Source: CBDUEF01 sp018063485 (GTDB lineage: Bacteria; Pseudomonadota; Alphaproteobacteria; Rhodobacterales; Rhodobacteraceae). From it: a stretch of DNA of 64,000 bases. The stretch lies in NCBI GenBank assembly GCA_037045435.1, contig JBAOID010000011.1, forward strand, positions 1 to 64,000, read 5' to 3'. The translations under genes were made by a program, and so were the position numbers. Shown piece after piece: positions 33,389-43,555 of the stretch (position 1 is the first letter of the stretch; each line of letters opens with the position of its first letter). The notes below the pieces were generated by a model that searched no databases, had not been told where the DNA came from, and was given only the letters and a program-made list of their open reading frames with translations.

Positions 33389-34048
33389 ATGAACGCTTCC
33401 CTGATCCAGCTTCTGGTTTTAGCCGGAATTGCTGTATTTCTGGTCCTTAAACTTCGGTCAGTTCTTGGAACGCGCGATGGATTTGAAAAGCCGCCAGCGC
33501 AAATCGACAATCAAAACACCAAGCCAAAGCGCGACTTCGAGGTAATCGAGGGTGGGCCGGATCGCGACATCGTTGATCATGTCCCTGACGGCTCGTCGGC
33601 AGCCAAGGCGCTTTTGGCGATGAAACAGGCGGAGCCAGGATTCAATGTGGGCGAATTTCTGCGCGGTGCGCGTGGGGCCTATGAGATGATTCTGATGGCC
33701 TTTGAGCGGGGCGATCTGGACTCGATCCGCCCTTTCCTGTCTGCCGACGTCGAGAATAGCTTTGCCGAAGCAATTGACGCGCGTGATCGGGATGGCAAGA
33801 CTGTCGAAGCAAATTTCATTGGCTTGCGCGAGCTTACTCTTACAGATGCCACCTATGATCAAGCCAGTCGCACCGCTGAAATCACCGTTCGTTTCATGGG
33901 TGAGTTGACCTCTGCCACGCGTGACAAGGCGGGCACCATTGTTGAAGGCTCCACCACCGAGATCAAACGCCAGCGCGAACTCTGGAGCTTTGCCCGGCGC
34001 ATGGGCGTTCAGGATCCAAACTGGCAGCTTGTCGCCACTGGCGAATAG
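33389..34048 (+). CDS. Tim44/TimA-domain protein
   Basis: The 219-residue product has an N-terminal membrane helix (NASLIQLLVLAGIAVFLVLK) followed by a linker and a C-terminal Tim44-like domain (FNVGEFLRGARGAYEMILMA, LDSIRPFLSADVENSFAEAI, then RELTLTDATYDQASRTAEIT and the end DPNWQLVATGE). Bacterial members (TimA) are inner-membrane proteins related to the mitochondrial import factor Tim44; their function is not settled. The start at 33389 is chosen because the signal anchor begins there. Divergent from fxsA and followed 13 bases later by mltA. Confidence 0.9.
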   Translation: MNASLIQLLVLAGIAVFLVLKLRSVLGTRDGFEKPPAQIDNQNTKPKRDFEVIEGGPDRDIVDHVPDGSSAAKALLAMKQAEPGFNVGEFLRGARGAYEMILMAFERGDLDSIRPFLSADVENSFAEAIDARDRDGKTVEANFIGLRELTLTDATYDQASRTAEITVRFMGELTSATRDKAGTIVEGSTTEIKRQRELWSFARRMGVQDPNWQLVATGE

Positions 34049-34061
34049 ATACGGGGGATCA

Positions 34062-35084
34062 ATGCGTGCCCTGCTGCATTCCATTGTTCTGGCGATAGGC
34101 CTGATGCCCGTATCAGCACCGGCGCAAATGCTTGATTTCGCCGCACTTGATGGCTGGGAGATCGACGATCATCGCGCCGCGTTGCTCAGCTTTCTGGCGA
34201 CATGTGATAAGTTGACTGATGCCGATTGGACGCCAATCTGCCGTGTGGCCGCAGATGCCACAAAGACGGATGCCTCCGCCCGCGCCTTTTTTGAGCTGTT
34301 TTTCAAGCCGGTGATCATTGGTCTGCCGCCTGCGCTGTTCACAGGCTATTATGAGCCGGAACTTGATGGTTCACCCAATCGCACTCCGCGTTTTGCCTAT
34401 CCGATCTATCGCCGCCCGCCTGAATTGCAGGATGGTCAGGTCTACCTGGACCGCGCTGCCATCGAAAACGGGGGCTTGCGGGGGCGGGGGCTGGAGCTGG
34501 CTTGGCTGGATGACCCGGTCGAGGTGTATTTTCTGCAAATACAAGGGTCGGGCCGCATCCGTATGCCAGACGGCCATATCATGCGGGTGGGCTATGCCGG
34601 TCGTAACGGCCATGCCTATCGCTCGGTGGGCAAGGAAATGGTTCGGCGCGGCACTCACACCCCAGACCAGGTTTCGGCCCAGGAAATCCGCTCCTATGTT
34701 CGCAGCAATCCGGCAACGGGCAATACCTTGTTGAATTTCAACCCGTCCTATATCTTCTTTCGCAAGATCGGTGACCTGCCTGCCGACAAGGGCCCGATTG
34801 GCGCGATGGGCAGGTCGATCACGCCGATGCGCTCGGTTGCGATTGATCCTGCCTTCACACCGCTGGGCGCGCCGGTCTGGGTTGAAAAAGACGGTGATTT
34901 TCCGATTCGCAGCCTGATGGTGGCCCAGGATACTGGCGGCGCAATCAAGGGGCCTCAACGGGCCGATATCTTTTACGGCTCGGGCGATGGGGCGGGAAAT
35001 GCGGCGGGCACCGTCAAGGATGGTGGGCGGATGATCCTGCTTTTGCCTATTGAGCGCGCCTACGCCCTGCTGCCGGACGGTTGA
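34062..35084 (+). CDS. mltA: membrane-bound lytic transglycosylase A (MltA family)
   Basis: MltA cleaves the peptidoglycan glycan strand with formation of 1,6-anhydro-MurNAc. The 340-residue product has a signal peptide (RALLHSIVLAIGLMPVSAPA), the MltA domain (LFTGYYEPELDGSPNRTPRF, VEVYFLQIQGSGRIRMPDG) and the 3D domain (MVAQDTGGAIKGPQRADIFY), which carries the catalytic Asp. GGGGGATC precedes the ATG. No lipobox Cys is visible, so the protein may be soluble in the periplasm. It lies in one operon with the TimA and Smr genes. Confidence 0.94.
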   Translation: MRALLHSIVLAIGLMPVSAPAQMLDFAALDGWEIDDHRAALLSFLATCDKLTDADWTPICRVAADATKTDASARAFFELFFKPVIIGLPPALFTGYYEPELDGSPNRTPRFAYPIYRRPPELQDGQVYLDRAAIENGGLRGRGLELAWLDDPVEVYFLQIQGSGRIRMPDGHIMRVGYAGRNGHAYRSVGKEMVRRGTHTPDQVSAQEIRSYVRSNPATGNTLLNFNPSYIFFRKIGDLPADKGPIGAMGRSITPMRSVAIDPAFTPLGAPVWVEKDGDFPIRSLMVAQDTGGAIKGPQRADIFYGSGDGAGNAAGTVKDGGRMILLLPIERAYALLPDG

Positions 35085-35087
35085 GAG

Positions 35088-35678
35088 ATGTCGCGTCGGC
35101 GCATTTTACGGCCCGAAGAAGAAGAAATCTGGCGCGCCGTGGCGGGCACGGTCAATCCGCGACATCCTGTCGGCCCGGTGTTTCTAAGACCCATAGAGGC
35201 AGCGCATTCAAAGCCTGCGCTAGCTGACACCACCCCTCCTCCCGCCCTGTCAAAGTCTCGCCTTTCCGCCTTTCGATTGGGAGAGGCTGCACGGCTCGAT
35301 CCGGCTTTACCGCGGGGCCTGCCAAAAGCTGTGCTGCAAATGGATGCAAAGACCCACGGCAAGATGACGCGTGGCAAGATCGCGCCCGACGCAAGGCTTG
35401 ATCTGCACGGCATGACACTGTCTGAGGCGCACCCCGAATTGATCCGCTTCGTCCTCAATGCCCAATCAGCCGGGATGCGGCTGGTTCTGGTGATCACTGG
35501 CAAAGGCAAGCAGGGCCAGGATCTCGGCCCGATCCCCCAACGCATGGGAGCCCTGCGCCACCATGTGCCGCAATGGCTGCGCTTGCAGCCCTTGGGGCCA
35601 GCGGTATTGCAGATCTCCGAAGCCCACCTGAAACACGGCGGTTCAGGGGCCTATTACGTCTATCTGCGGCGTAGATAG
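35088..35678 (+). CDS. Smr (small MutS-related) domain protein
   Basis: The 196-residue product has a basic N-terminus and a C-terminal Smr domain with DARLDLHGMTLSEAH (the LDLHG motif), RLVLVITGKGKQGQDL (TGKG) and the end GSGAYYVYLRR. Smr domains are nucleases or nucleic-acid-binding units; the stand-alone family (YdaL/SmrA-like) is poorly understood. It starts three bases after mltA and converges with the downstream hydrolase gene. Confidence 0.9.
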   Translation: MSRRRILRPEEEEIWRAVAGTVNPRHPVGPVFLRPIEAAHSKPALADTTPPPALSKSRLSAFRLGEAARLDPALPRGLPKAVLQMDAKTHGKMTRGKIAPDARLDLHGMTLSEAHPELIRFVLNAQSAGMRLVLVITGKGKQGQDLGPIPQRMGALRHHVPQWLRLQPLGPAVLQISEAHLKHGGSGAYYVYLRRR

Positions 35679-35679
35679 A

Positions 35680-36786
35680 CTATCTTGTCAGTTCTACCGC
35701 TACATCCCCCACCGGGGCCAACACGATTTCGGTTGCATTTTGCACTGTCAGAATCGCCCCTGGCAACAGCCCGACCCGACTACGAAGGTCGCGCTCAAAG
35801 GCGGAATTAATGTCGATGATCCGGCTCATCAGCAATAACAACGCAGCCGAATCTCCCAATGTGAAATGCCCGGCCCCCTCACTAAAGTTGCTGACATCAA
35901 GAAATGTCACGTTCAGGTCAGCCAAACTGCTTACATCCTTGATCGACCCCAACCTTGCCGCTTGGCCCGTCAAGCCTGCCGAAATCCGTAGCACCTTGTC
36001 ACGATTTGACCCGAAGATAACAAACGGCTGCGGCAACTTTCCCATCGCATGGGCTTGCTCGCGGAACACATCCACATCAATATCAGGAGAGATCAGGATC
36101 ACCCCGCCAATCCGGGCAAGCGTTTTTTTGTTGCCCCGTATGGAGGTTTGCCGAAGCGCTTCCATCGAGAGCGCCGCGCCCATCGAATGCGCCACAACCA
36201 GAATTCGAGTTGCACCTGCATTGGCAATCTCGTTGATGAGATTCTCAAGACCGTCACGCGCAAAAAGGGCGGAGTCGCGGTCATAAACATAACCCAAGGG
36301 GTTTGCCGCCGAGGGCCAGGAATAATGCACAATGGTTCCCGGCAGCTTCAGATCGTGCGAGAACTGGGCAACCCGATACAAACCCTCGGCAAAATTATTG
36401 TTGAACCCATGAACGAAAATCACCGCCTCGCCCCCGTTGTCGATCAGATTCCTGTGCAGATTGTTGCGAAAATCCCTTTCATTGGAGAAAAGGGTTTCGG
36501 CTGTGGTTAGGAAATCCACCTGCGGGTTCGGCTTGCTGTGGCGTGGCGGGTATTTGATCTCGCCAGCTTTGCGGTCTGGGGGAATCGAGATATCAAACCG
36601 TCCATAATGCGTGATTTCCGAGCGGTGGGTACCGAAAGTGCGGTCTTCATCGACTTCGCGGGTGGTCCCAAAGAAAACCGGCTGCACTTCGCCCACGCTT
36701 GCGGCCTGCGGATCAAGAATCAACTGCCCGCGCGGGGCGCAGGCGATGACAAAAGTCAGGATCAGAACAATCAAGCGCCTGGGCAT
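35680..36786 (-). CDS. alpha/beta-hydrolase lipoprotein (DUF900 type)
   Basis: The start at 36786 (MPRRLIVLILTFVIACAPRG) gives a lipoprotein signal with Cys in VIACA. The 368-residue product has the DUF900 opening (EVQPVFFGTTREVDEDRTFG) and a hydrolase fold with EAVIFVHGFNNNFAEGLYRV (oxyanion His-Gly), the nucleophile elbow in LVVAHSMGAALSMEAL (AHSMG) and later candidate Asp and His (LISPDIDVDVF, EGAGHFTLGDSAA). The substrate is unknown. Probably anchored in the outer or inner membrane. Confidence 0.85.
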   Translation of the reverse strand: MPRRLIVLILTFVIACAPRGQLILDPQAASVGEVQPVFFGTTREVDEDRTFGTHRSEITHYGRFDISIPPDRKAGEIKYPPRHSKPNPQVDFLTTAETLFSNERDFRNNLHRNLIDNGGEAVIFVHGFNNNFAEGLYRVAQFSHDLKLPGTIVHYSWPSAANPLGYVYDRDSALFARDGLENLINEIANAGATRILVVAHSMGAALSMEALRQTSIRGNKKTLARIGGVILISPDIDVDVFREQAHAMGKLPQPFVIFGSNRDKVLRISAGLTGQAARLGSIKDVSSLADLNVTFLDVSNFSEGAGHFTLGDSAALLLLMSRIIDINSAFERDLRSRVGLLPGAILTVQNATEIVLAPVGDVAVELTR

Positions 36787-36893
36787 CGCGTGGCTCCGTT
36801 CAGGAACACCTACACAATGCTGTGTCGGCTCATTGGTCAAGGGCCTGTTACAGCCCGAGCTATTGTAGTTCAGGTTCGGGCAGTGTCCTGAGC

Positions 36894-38186
36894 TTACAGA
36901 ACATAGCGCGACAGATCCGCAGAACGTGACAATTCCCCAAGGTTTTTTTCGACAAAGCCTGCGTCCACCACCACAGAGTCACCGGCGCGATCAGGGGCCG
37001 TAAAGGACAGTTCCTCGAACACCCGCTCCATCACCGTATAGAGCCGCCGCGCGCCGATGTTTTCCACACTCTGGTTGACCTCGGCGGCGATCCTTGCAAG
37101 CGCGGCGATGCCATCTTCGGTAAAGCTGACGGTAACCTCTTCGGTGCCCATCAGGGCAGTGTATTGCAATGTCAGCGCATTGTCGGTTTCGGTCAGAATC
37201 CGTACGAAATCGGCCTCGGTCAAGGGTTTCAACTCAACCCGTATCGGCAATCGACCCTGCAATTCGGGCAGCAAATCCGACGGCTTGGCGATGTGGAAAG
37301 CGCCCGAGGCGATGAACAGGATATGATCTGTTTTTACTGGCCCGTATTTGGTGGAAACGGTCGTGCCTTCGATCAGCGGCAACAAATCGCGCTGCACGCC
37401 TTCACGTGAAACATCCGCGCCCCGCGTATCGGCACGGGCGCATACCTTGTCGATCTCATCCAGAAACACGATGCCGTTTTCCTGAACCGCTTCCAGTGCG
37501 GCAGCCTTTACGGCCTCGTCATCCAGCAGTTTGTCAGCCTCTTGCCCGATGAGCAGATCATAGCTGGCGGCCACAGTCATCTTTTTGCGGCTGGTGCGGG
37601 TGCCAAAGACCTTGAACAGGTCTTGCAGCCCCTGCATCTGCATTTCCATGCCGTTGCCCATCATTGGCATGGAGGGAACGGGGTCGGCAATTTCCAATTC
37701 GATCACGGTCTGATCCAGCTCTCCCCGGCGCAACTTGCCGCGGAACATTTCGCGTGTCTGTTCGCGGGCATCTTTACCGGCCAGCGCGTCAATCACCCTG
37801 TCTTCGGCGGCGGCCTGCGCCTTGGCTTGCACCGCGTCGCGCATTATCGCTCGCGTGTCGATCATCGCAGTATCGACCAGATCGCGGATGATGCTATCCA
37901 CGTCGCGGCCAACATAGCCAACTTCGGTGAATTTCGTCGCCTCGATCTTCAGAAAGGGAGCTTTGGCCAGCTTGGCCAGCCTGCGGGCGATCTCGGTCTT
38001 GCCCACCCCGGTCGGGCCGATCATCAGGATATTCTTGGGATAAACCTCATCGCGCAGATCGTCAGCCAACAGCTTGCGCCGCCAGCGGTTGCGCAAGGCC
38101 ACTGCCACGGCGCGCTTGGCAGCGTTTTGCCCGATAATATGGCGGTCGAGTTCCGAGACAATTTCGCGCGGTGTCAGATTGGTCAT
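36894..38186 (-). CDS. hslU: ATP-dependent protease ATPase subunit HslU
   Basis: HslU (ClpY) is the AAA+ unfoldase of the HslUV protease. The 430-residue product has LTPREIVSELDRHIIGQNAA, Walker A LMIGPTGVGKTEIARRLA, the pore motif EVGYVGRDVDSIIRD, Walker B NGIVFLDEIDKVCARAD, the sensor regions and the C-terminal VVDAGFVEKNLGELSRSADL ending SRYVL, the tail that inserts into HslV. It overlaps hslV by four bases. A 13-of-16 parS-like sequence lies inside it at 37398-37413. Confidence 0.97.
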   Translation of the reverse strand: MTNLTPREIVSELDRHIIGQNAAKRAVAVALRNRWRRKLLADDLRDEVYPKNILMIGPTGVGKTEIARRLAKLAKAPFLKIEATKFTEVGYVGRDVDSIIRDLVDTAMIDTRAIMRDAVQAKAQAAAEDRVIDALAGKDAREQTREMFRGKLRRGELDQTVIELEIADPVPSMPMMGNGMEMQMQGLQDLFKVFGTRTSRKKMTVAASYDLLIGQEADKLLDDEAVKAAALEAVQENGIVFLDEIDKVCARADTRGADVSREGVQRDLLPLIEGTTVSTKYGPVKTDHILFIASGAFHIAKPSDLLPELQGRLPIRVELKPLTEADFVRILTETDNALTLQYTALMGTEEVTVSFTEDGIAALARIAAEVNQSVENIGARRLYTVMERVFEELSFTAPDRAGDSVVVDAGFVEKNLGELSRSADLSRYVL

Positions 38187-38740
38187 TTTGAAATCCGCTC
38201 AATTGTCAGGTTGCCATTGGTGTACACGCAAATATCCGCCGCAATAGCCATGGCACGCCGCGCGATATCCTCGGCCGGCAAATCACCCGCCATCAGGCCG
38301 CGCGCCGCAGCAAGGGCAAAGTTGCCGCCCGAGCCAATGGCCGCAACATCATGTTCCGGTTCCAGCACGTCACCCGCGCCGGTGATCACAAAAAGCCCCT
38401 CGCCATCGGTGACGATCAGCATGGCCTCAAGGTTGCGCAGGTATTTGTCCATGCGCCAATCCTTGGCAAGATCAACGCAAGCCCGCGCCAATTGGCCCGG
38501 TGCCGCCTCCAGTTTTTTCTCAAGCCGTTCCAGCAGGGTAAAGGCATCCGCAGTCGATCCCGCAAAGCCCGCAACCACATCATGCCCCCCCGGAGAAAGT
38601 CGCCGCACCTTGCGCGCAGTGCCCTTGATCACGGTTTGACCAAGGCTGACCTGACCATCCCCGGCAACCACCACTTCGCCCCCGCGCCGCACCGCCAGAA
38701 TCGTTGTGCCATGCCAGCCGGGGAATTTGTCTTCGGCCAT
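38183..38740 (-). CDS. hslV: ATP-dependent protease peptidase subunit HslV
   Basis: HslV (ClpQ) is a proteasome-like N-terminal nucleophile peptidase. In the 185-residue precursor MAEDKFPGWHG is a propeptide and Thr12 of TTILAVRRGGEVVVAGDGQV becomes the catalytic Thr1. Other family blocks are QTVIKGTARKVRRLSPGGHD and DGEGLFVITGAGDVLEPEHD. A plausible heat-shock promoter lies upstream (38767-38796). It forms the hslVU operon. Confidence 0.97.
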   Translation of the reverse strand: MAEDKFPGWHGTTILAVRRGGEVVVAGDGQVSLGQTVIKGTARKVRRLSPGGHDVVAGFAGSTADAFTLLERLEKKLEAAPGQLARACVDLAKDWRMDKYLRNLEAMLIVTDGEGLFVITGAGDVLEPEHDVAAIGSGGNFALAAARGLMAGDLPAEDIARRAMAIAADICVYTNGNLTIERISK

Positions 38741-38766
38741 AGTCAGCCCTTTCTTTGATCTGCCCC

Positions 38767-38796
38767 TATATGGAAGCCACAGGCCGCTGACACAAG
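38767..38796 (-). promoter_or_regulatory. candidate RpoH-type promoter of hslVU
   Basis: On the minus strand CTTGTG (from 38796) and CCATATA (ending 38767) are spaced like a heat-shock sigma -35 and -10 (CTTG ... CCATNT in E. coli). It is 27-56 bases before the hslV start. The match is incomplete, so this is only a proposal. Confidence 0.35.
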
Positions 38797-38840
38797 ACAG
38801 GCCTCTGGCGTGGCGGCGCGAAATGGCTTAGCTTTTTGCC

Positions 38841-39740
38841 ATGGCCGAGCCGCATATTCTGCATTTCTTTATGCCTGATCACCGTCTTGCCCAGATTGCG
38901 GCGGGAAAACCGAGCATTTTGACGCGGGTGATCGAAGCAGTAAAGAATGCCGGCTGGGATGTGAACCTTCGACCCGAGGCCGAGGCCGAAAAGGCTGCCA
39001 GAGATCCCGGCTTTCATCTGGTTGTGAATAAGTCAGTGACCAGCCCCCGGTGTCTGAGCCTGCGGCGCTGCTATCTTGATCCGTTCTGGCGGATCGAAAA
39101 CACCAATGATCGCTGGGACTGGCCGATCACCGACATGCCTTTTGCGCCCGATCCGAACGATGCCCGGCTGGCGCGTGGCTTTTTGGCCCGTAGGCGCGAC
39201 AAGCTGTTTGCCGACTCATCCGTGAGCAGGCGGGGATTCACCTTCATGCCACTTCAGGGCAAACTCCTGCAAAGACGGTATTTTCAGGCAATGAGTCCGG
39301 TGGATATGATCGCTGAGACATTCCGTGCCAATCCGCGCCAATCCGTAATCGCCACGCTTCACCCTGGCGAGACATATAGCGACGCTGAAATGTCAGCTCT
39401 GATGGATATCAAGCGGCAAAACCCTGGCTTCCAGCTTTCTTCGCTTAAATCAGACAGGCTTTTGCTCGAATGTGATCGGGTGATCACGCAGAATTCGTCT
39501 CTGGCTTTGCAGGGTTTTTTTCTGGAGAAACCGGCGATTTTGTTTGCCCGGATAGATTTTCACCACATAGCAGGATCGGTGGTGCGCGACGGGCTTGAGG
39601 CCGCGTTTCAAACAGCAGCGGCGCCACCCTTTGCCGACTATCTTTTCTGGTTCTTCAAAAGAAACTCGATAACCTCATGGGATGCAAACAGTGCAAAAGC
39701 AATTCGTGAGCGGCTTTCGCAACATGGGTGGCCGGTATGA
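38841..39740 (+). CDS. hypothetical protein, possible capsule-type glycosyltransferase fold
   Basis: The 299-residue protein has no signal or membrane helix. I do not recognise its family with certainty. The pattern FTFMPLQGKLLQ, PVDMIAETF, VIATLHPGETYSDAEM, then LLECDRVITQNSSLALQGFF and KPAILFARIDFHHIAG resembles the C-terminal half of KpsC/KpsS-like GT-B enzymes, in which an NSS motif precedes a GKP-like sequence. This is a resemblance read by eye, not an assignment. It is a single gene divergent from hslV and ends at a hairpin that serves the opposite strand. Confidence 0.55.
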   Translation: MAEPHILHFFMPDHRLAQIAAGKPSILTRVIEAVKNAGWDVNLRPEAEAEKAARDPGFHLVVNKSVTSPRCLSLRRCYLDPFWRIENTNDRWDWPITDMPFAPDPNDARLARGFLARRRDKLFADSSVSRRGFTFMPLQGKLLQRRYFQAMSPVDMIAETFRANPRQSVIATLHPGETYSDAEMSALMDIKRQNPGFQLSSLKSDRLLLECDRVITQNSSLALQGFFLEKPAILFARIDFHHIAGSVVRDGLEAAFQTAAAPPFADYLFWFFKRNSITSWDANSAKAIRERLSQHGWPV

Positions 39741-39763
39741 AAAAAGGCGCCCCGATGGGCGCC
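39740..39763 (-). terminator. Rho-independent terminator of the addBA-trxA block
   Basis: Perfect 7-base arms GGCGCCC (39746-39752) and GGGCGCC (39757-39763) with loop CGAT. On the minus strand the stem is followed by TTTTTT (39745-39740). It is 23 bases after the trxA stop. The T-run overlaps the stop codon of the convergent gene. Confidence 0.85.
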
Positions 39764-39785
39764 AAACTTTCATCGAATATTCTCT

Positions 39786-40112
39786 TCAGATCGACGAAGT
39801 GATCCAGGTTTCAAGCGCCGCTTTGGGAGCAGCGCCCACCTTGTTCGAAACCACTTCACCATTCTTGAACAGGAACAGCGCCGGGATTCCACGCACCCCC
39901 AGCATGGCAGGGCTGTCGGGGTTTTCATCGACATTGATCTTTACGATCTTGACCTTGCCCGCATATTGCGTGGCGAGCTCTTCCAGGGCTGGGCCGATCT
40001 GACGGCATGGGCCGCACCATTCGGCCCAGAAATCGACCACGACCGGAACGGTGGATTTGCGGACCTCGGCGTCAAAAGTGGCGTCGGTCACGGCGACAGT
40101 TGCAGTGCCCAT
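39786..40112 (-). CDS. trxA: thioredoxin
   Basis: A classical 108-residue thioredoxin with the active site FWAEWCGPCRQIGPALEEL, the buried Asp region TVPVVVDFW, the cis-Pro loop RGIPALFLFKNGEVVSNKVG and a C-terminal helix. It reduces disulfides in the cytoplasm with electrons from NADPH via thioredoxin reductase. It is the last gene of the minus-strand block after addA and is followed by a strong terminator. Confidence 0.97.
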   Translation of the reverse strand: MGTATVAVTDATFDAEVRKSTVPVVVDFWAEWCGPCRQIGPALEELATQYAGKVKIVKINVDENPDSPAMLGVRGIPALFLFKNGEVVSNKVGAAPKAALETWITSSI

Positions 40113-40148
40113 GATGGTTCTCCTGAGGGAATGTGTCGATCATCGAAA

Positions 40149-43100
40149 CTATGGGCGGAACTTGATGGCGTCAAGACCCAGTGCACCATCTATCGTGGAC
40201 CGCTCCAGTGCGGCACGCAGGATATCGGGATCAAGTGGCATCAAAACGCCGGTCTTGGTCCATAGGATAGCAATTTCGATTTCTCGCGTCGGATAGATTT
40301 GCGACAGGGCCGCATGATAGGCTCCCATTTGCCGAAGCAGGCCTTCGGGAACCTGATCGGCGCTGGCGGGAACAAGGCGATTCGATTTGTAATCAATGGC
40401 GGTGATCTTGTCCGACTCGATGATCAAACGGTCAATGCTGCCTAAAACCCGTCCGACCGCCAGATCGGCGGTGATCGGCACTTCGGTCAGCGCATCTTTG
40501 GCAAACAGGCCTGGCCAGATGGGGTGCAGTAAGGATGGCTGTGGCTTCGCTGAAGATATCGGCCTGCGATTCCTGGTTCGGAATCAGCTTTTCGGAAAGG
40601 CCGCCGCCACTGCAAGGAATCAACCTCTGGCAGGCGTTCCAGCAAAAGGTGCAGGGCAGTGCCGCGCGCCAGGGCATCTGCCGATGTCGCGTCAGAGTCC
40701 CCGAACAGGGCCTTTTCGCCTCCCAGATCCGAGGGGGACAGCAATTTGTCTGCACGCTGCACAAGCGGTGCCGGGCTTTGCGCCCAGTTTGGCAAAATGC
40801 CCAAAGTGTCCCCTGCAGATGCTGCTGCCTGCCCGGCAGCCGTTGGCCAGACACCGAACGAATAGCGAATGCGACCCTGATCAAGGGAAAGCGCGCCCAA
40901 ATCCTTCATCGCAGCTTCGACCAAGCGATACCATGCCCATTCAGATCGTGGTTTTGTTGTGGTTTTTCCCTTGCTGCCGCGGTCGAGTTTGGCCTCGCCT
41001 GCCCCGGCAACGATCAGCCAACAGCGCGCGCGGGTCAGCGCGACATACAACAGGCGCAGGCTTTCGTCTTGCCGTCGCTTTTCTCTTGTGGCGCGGGTCT
41101 GTGCAATAATGGCCGGGCTTGAATCCTTGGCGGTTTTCCAGGCAGGAAGGCCTTCAGGCAGAAGATAAATCTCATCGCGATCTTGTGGTGTCCGGTCGGC
41201 GGTATCGGGAAGAATCACGATGGGGGCCTCAAGCCCCTTGGCGCCATGCACCGTCATCACCCGAATGCGTTTACCCTCGCTGTCCATCTGACGCTTGACC
41301 TCAACGTCGTCCGTTTCCAGCCAGATCAGAAAGCCGGTAAGGCTTGGTGCGTCGAGCCGCTCATAGGCCAGCGCCTGCAACAGAAACTCATCAATTCCAT
41401 CCTCGGCCTCGGGACCAAGCCGGGCCAACAGCCGCCGCCGACCCTCGTGGCGTATCAGCGCCCGCTCGATAAGATCATAGGGGCGAAGGAAGTCGGACTG
41501 ATCGCGCAAATCATGCAACATGGCCAGGGTTCTTGGGTGCTCATCGGCGCGCGCGCGCAGAGTTTCCCACAAAAACCCCTTGCGGCCATGTGCCAGATCG
41601 TAAAGTTCGGCTTCGGTCCAGCCACAAAGTGGCGAGCGTAGCAGGGCAGCCAGCGACAGATTATCCTCGGGCGTTGCCAGAAAGGACAGAAGGGCGGCAA
41701 GATCCTTGACGGCCAGTTCTGCCCCCAATTTCAGTCGGTCCGCGCCGGCAATTGGCAGGCCCAATTGCTTGCAACAGCGGATCACCTCGGAAAACAGGGC
41801 CGAGCGGCGCTGCACAAGGATCAGGAAGTCCCCGGCATGAACCAGGCGATCGCCGGTGTCGGTGGGAATCTGGGTGCCGCTGTCGATCATACTCTTGATC
41901 TCAGTGGCAATTTTCAGGGCAAGCTGGGCTGAATGATGGGTCTCGGAGATCAGATCGACAGGGTCTTGCCAGTCTTCATTTGCGGCCGTCTTGACCGGCT
42001 CGATCAAGGGCCACAGATCAACACGACCGGGCATGTGATCCTTGAAGGCAAGATGAAGAATATTGTCGCCCATTGCATCGGGGAAATGATCGGCAAAAGT
42101 GCGATCCACCAGTTGCAGGATAGCTGGCGATGAGCGGAACGAATATTCCAGTTGCAAATTCTGCATCTGCTGACCCGCGCTGTCGAATCTGGTTTTGAAG
42201 CTGTGTTGCTTTTCATCAAAGGCCGCGATGTCTGCGCCCTGAAAGGAATAGATCGACTGCTTCTTGTCCCCCACGACAAACAGTGTTCGCCCGCCTTTTC
42301 GGGTGCCTTCGCCAGCGGTAAATTCGGCGGCAAGCAGTTCGATAACCCGCCATTGATCGGGGCTTGTGTCTTGCGCCTCATCGACAAGGATATGGTCGAT
42401 GCCCCCATCCAGCCGGAACAACACCCATGCAGCAACGCGCGGATCGGTCAAAAGGGCGATGGCCTTCTGGATCAGGTCATCGAAATCGAGCCAGCCGCGT
42501 ACGGATTTGCGTGCAGCATAAATTGGCAGAAAGGCTGCGGCAAAGCGATGAAGAACCCCGGTTCTGTCTGCGGCCTGCAACCCAATGCGCCGCCAGCGCG
42601 CGGCCTCTACCCGAAGCATCAGATCTTCCAGGGCTGCCATTGCATCGGCGATGCGGCCACGCGTTGGTTTGGTTGGAAAGCTGCCGATCTTGGCCGAAAA
42701 TGGTTCGGCGGCGCTGCTGCCAGTCAGAAAAATCGTCTCTAACATGGCCAGCAAGGCCAGATCCGCTTTGGCAAAGTCAAAACCAGATAGCTTCACCGCC
42801 GCCTTTTCATCATTGCCACCGGCCTGCAGCATTGCTGGCAGGATCGCATCAAATAACGCGGCTTCATCGCCTAAAAACACATCGGCCAAAATGCGGGCTT
42901 CGCTTTCATCCGCAGCCACCTTGAATCCGGCTCTGATTTCAGTCGCGGATTTTGGCAGATTGAACCCCGCTCGCCCGCCGACGACCTGTTCCACAAGCCG
43001 GGTAAAATCATCGCCGGTATAAATCCGAGCGATTTCCACCATGATTTCGGGCGCAAGCGTATCGGCCATTTCTTCGACGATCTCGGCGCGCATCAGCCGG

Positions 43101-43555
43101 GCGGCGCGGTCGTCCAATTCGGTAAACTGTGGCGAAACCCCGGCTTCAAGCGGAAAGCGGCGCAAGAGTGCGGCGCAAAAGCTGTGGATGGTTTGAATCC
43201 GCAACCCGCCCGGTGTTTCGATGGCCCGTGCGAACAGCCGACGGGCCCGCGCCAGAGCTGCGGCGTCATGCGCGTCGCTGTCGCCCAGGGTGACCAATGC
43301 CGCGCGCAAATCGGTATCCCGCATCATCGCCCATTCGCCAAGCCGTCTGAACAAGCGATTCTGCATCTCGCTGGCAGCGGCTTTGGTATAAGTCAGACAC
43401 AGAACGTGCTGTGGCTGCACGCCGGCCAGCAAAAGCCGTGCCACCCTGTCAGTAAGAACCCGTGTCTTGCCAGAGCCTGCGTTAGCAGAAAGCCATGTGG
43501 AGGCTGTGGGTTGCGAGGCCTGAACCTGCCGTTCAGAGGCTGATCCACGAGTCAT
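40149..43555 (-). CDS. addA: double-strand break repair helicase-nuclease AddA (frameshifted)
   Basis: AddA is the helicase-nuclease subunit of AddAB, which processes broken ends for RecA. The first 1000 residues are open: Walker A WLSANAGSGKTRVLTDRVAR, ILVDEAQDTSPDQWRVIELL and VMTVHGAKGLEAPIVILPDT. After LLLERLPEV the frame breaks near 40605 (GLSEKLIPNQESQADIFSEA is in a second frame) and again near 40515. The C-terminal nuclease part (AIDYKSNRLVPASADQVPEG) then resumes in a third frame. Removing one base at each site gives a full protein of about 1135 residues. The start overlaps the addB stop by four bases. Confidence 0.93.

Noticed and set aside
37542..38639. 365-codon plus-strand frame opposite hslU/hslV
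   Set aside because: Antisense shadow of two clearly conserved protease genes.
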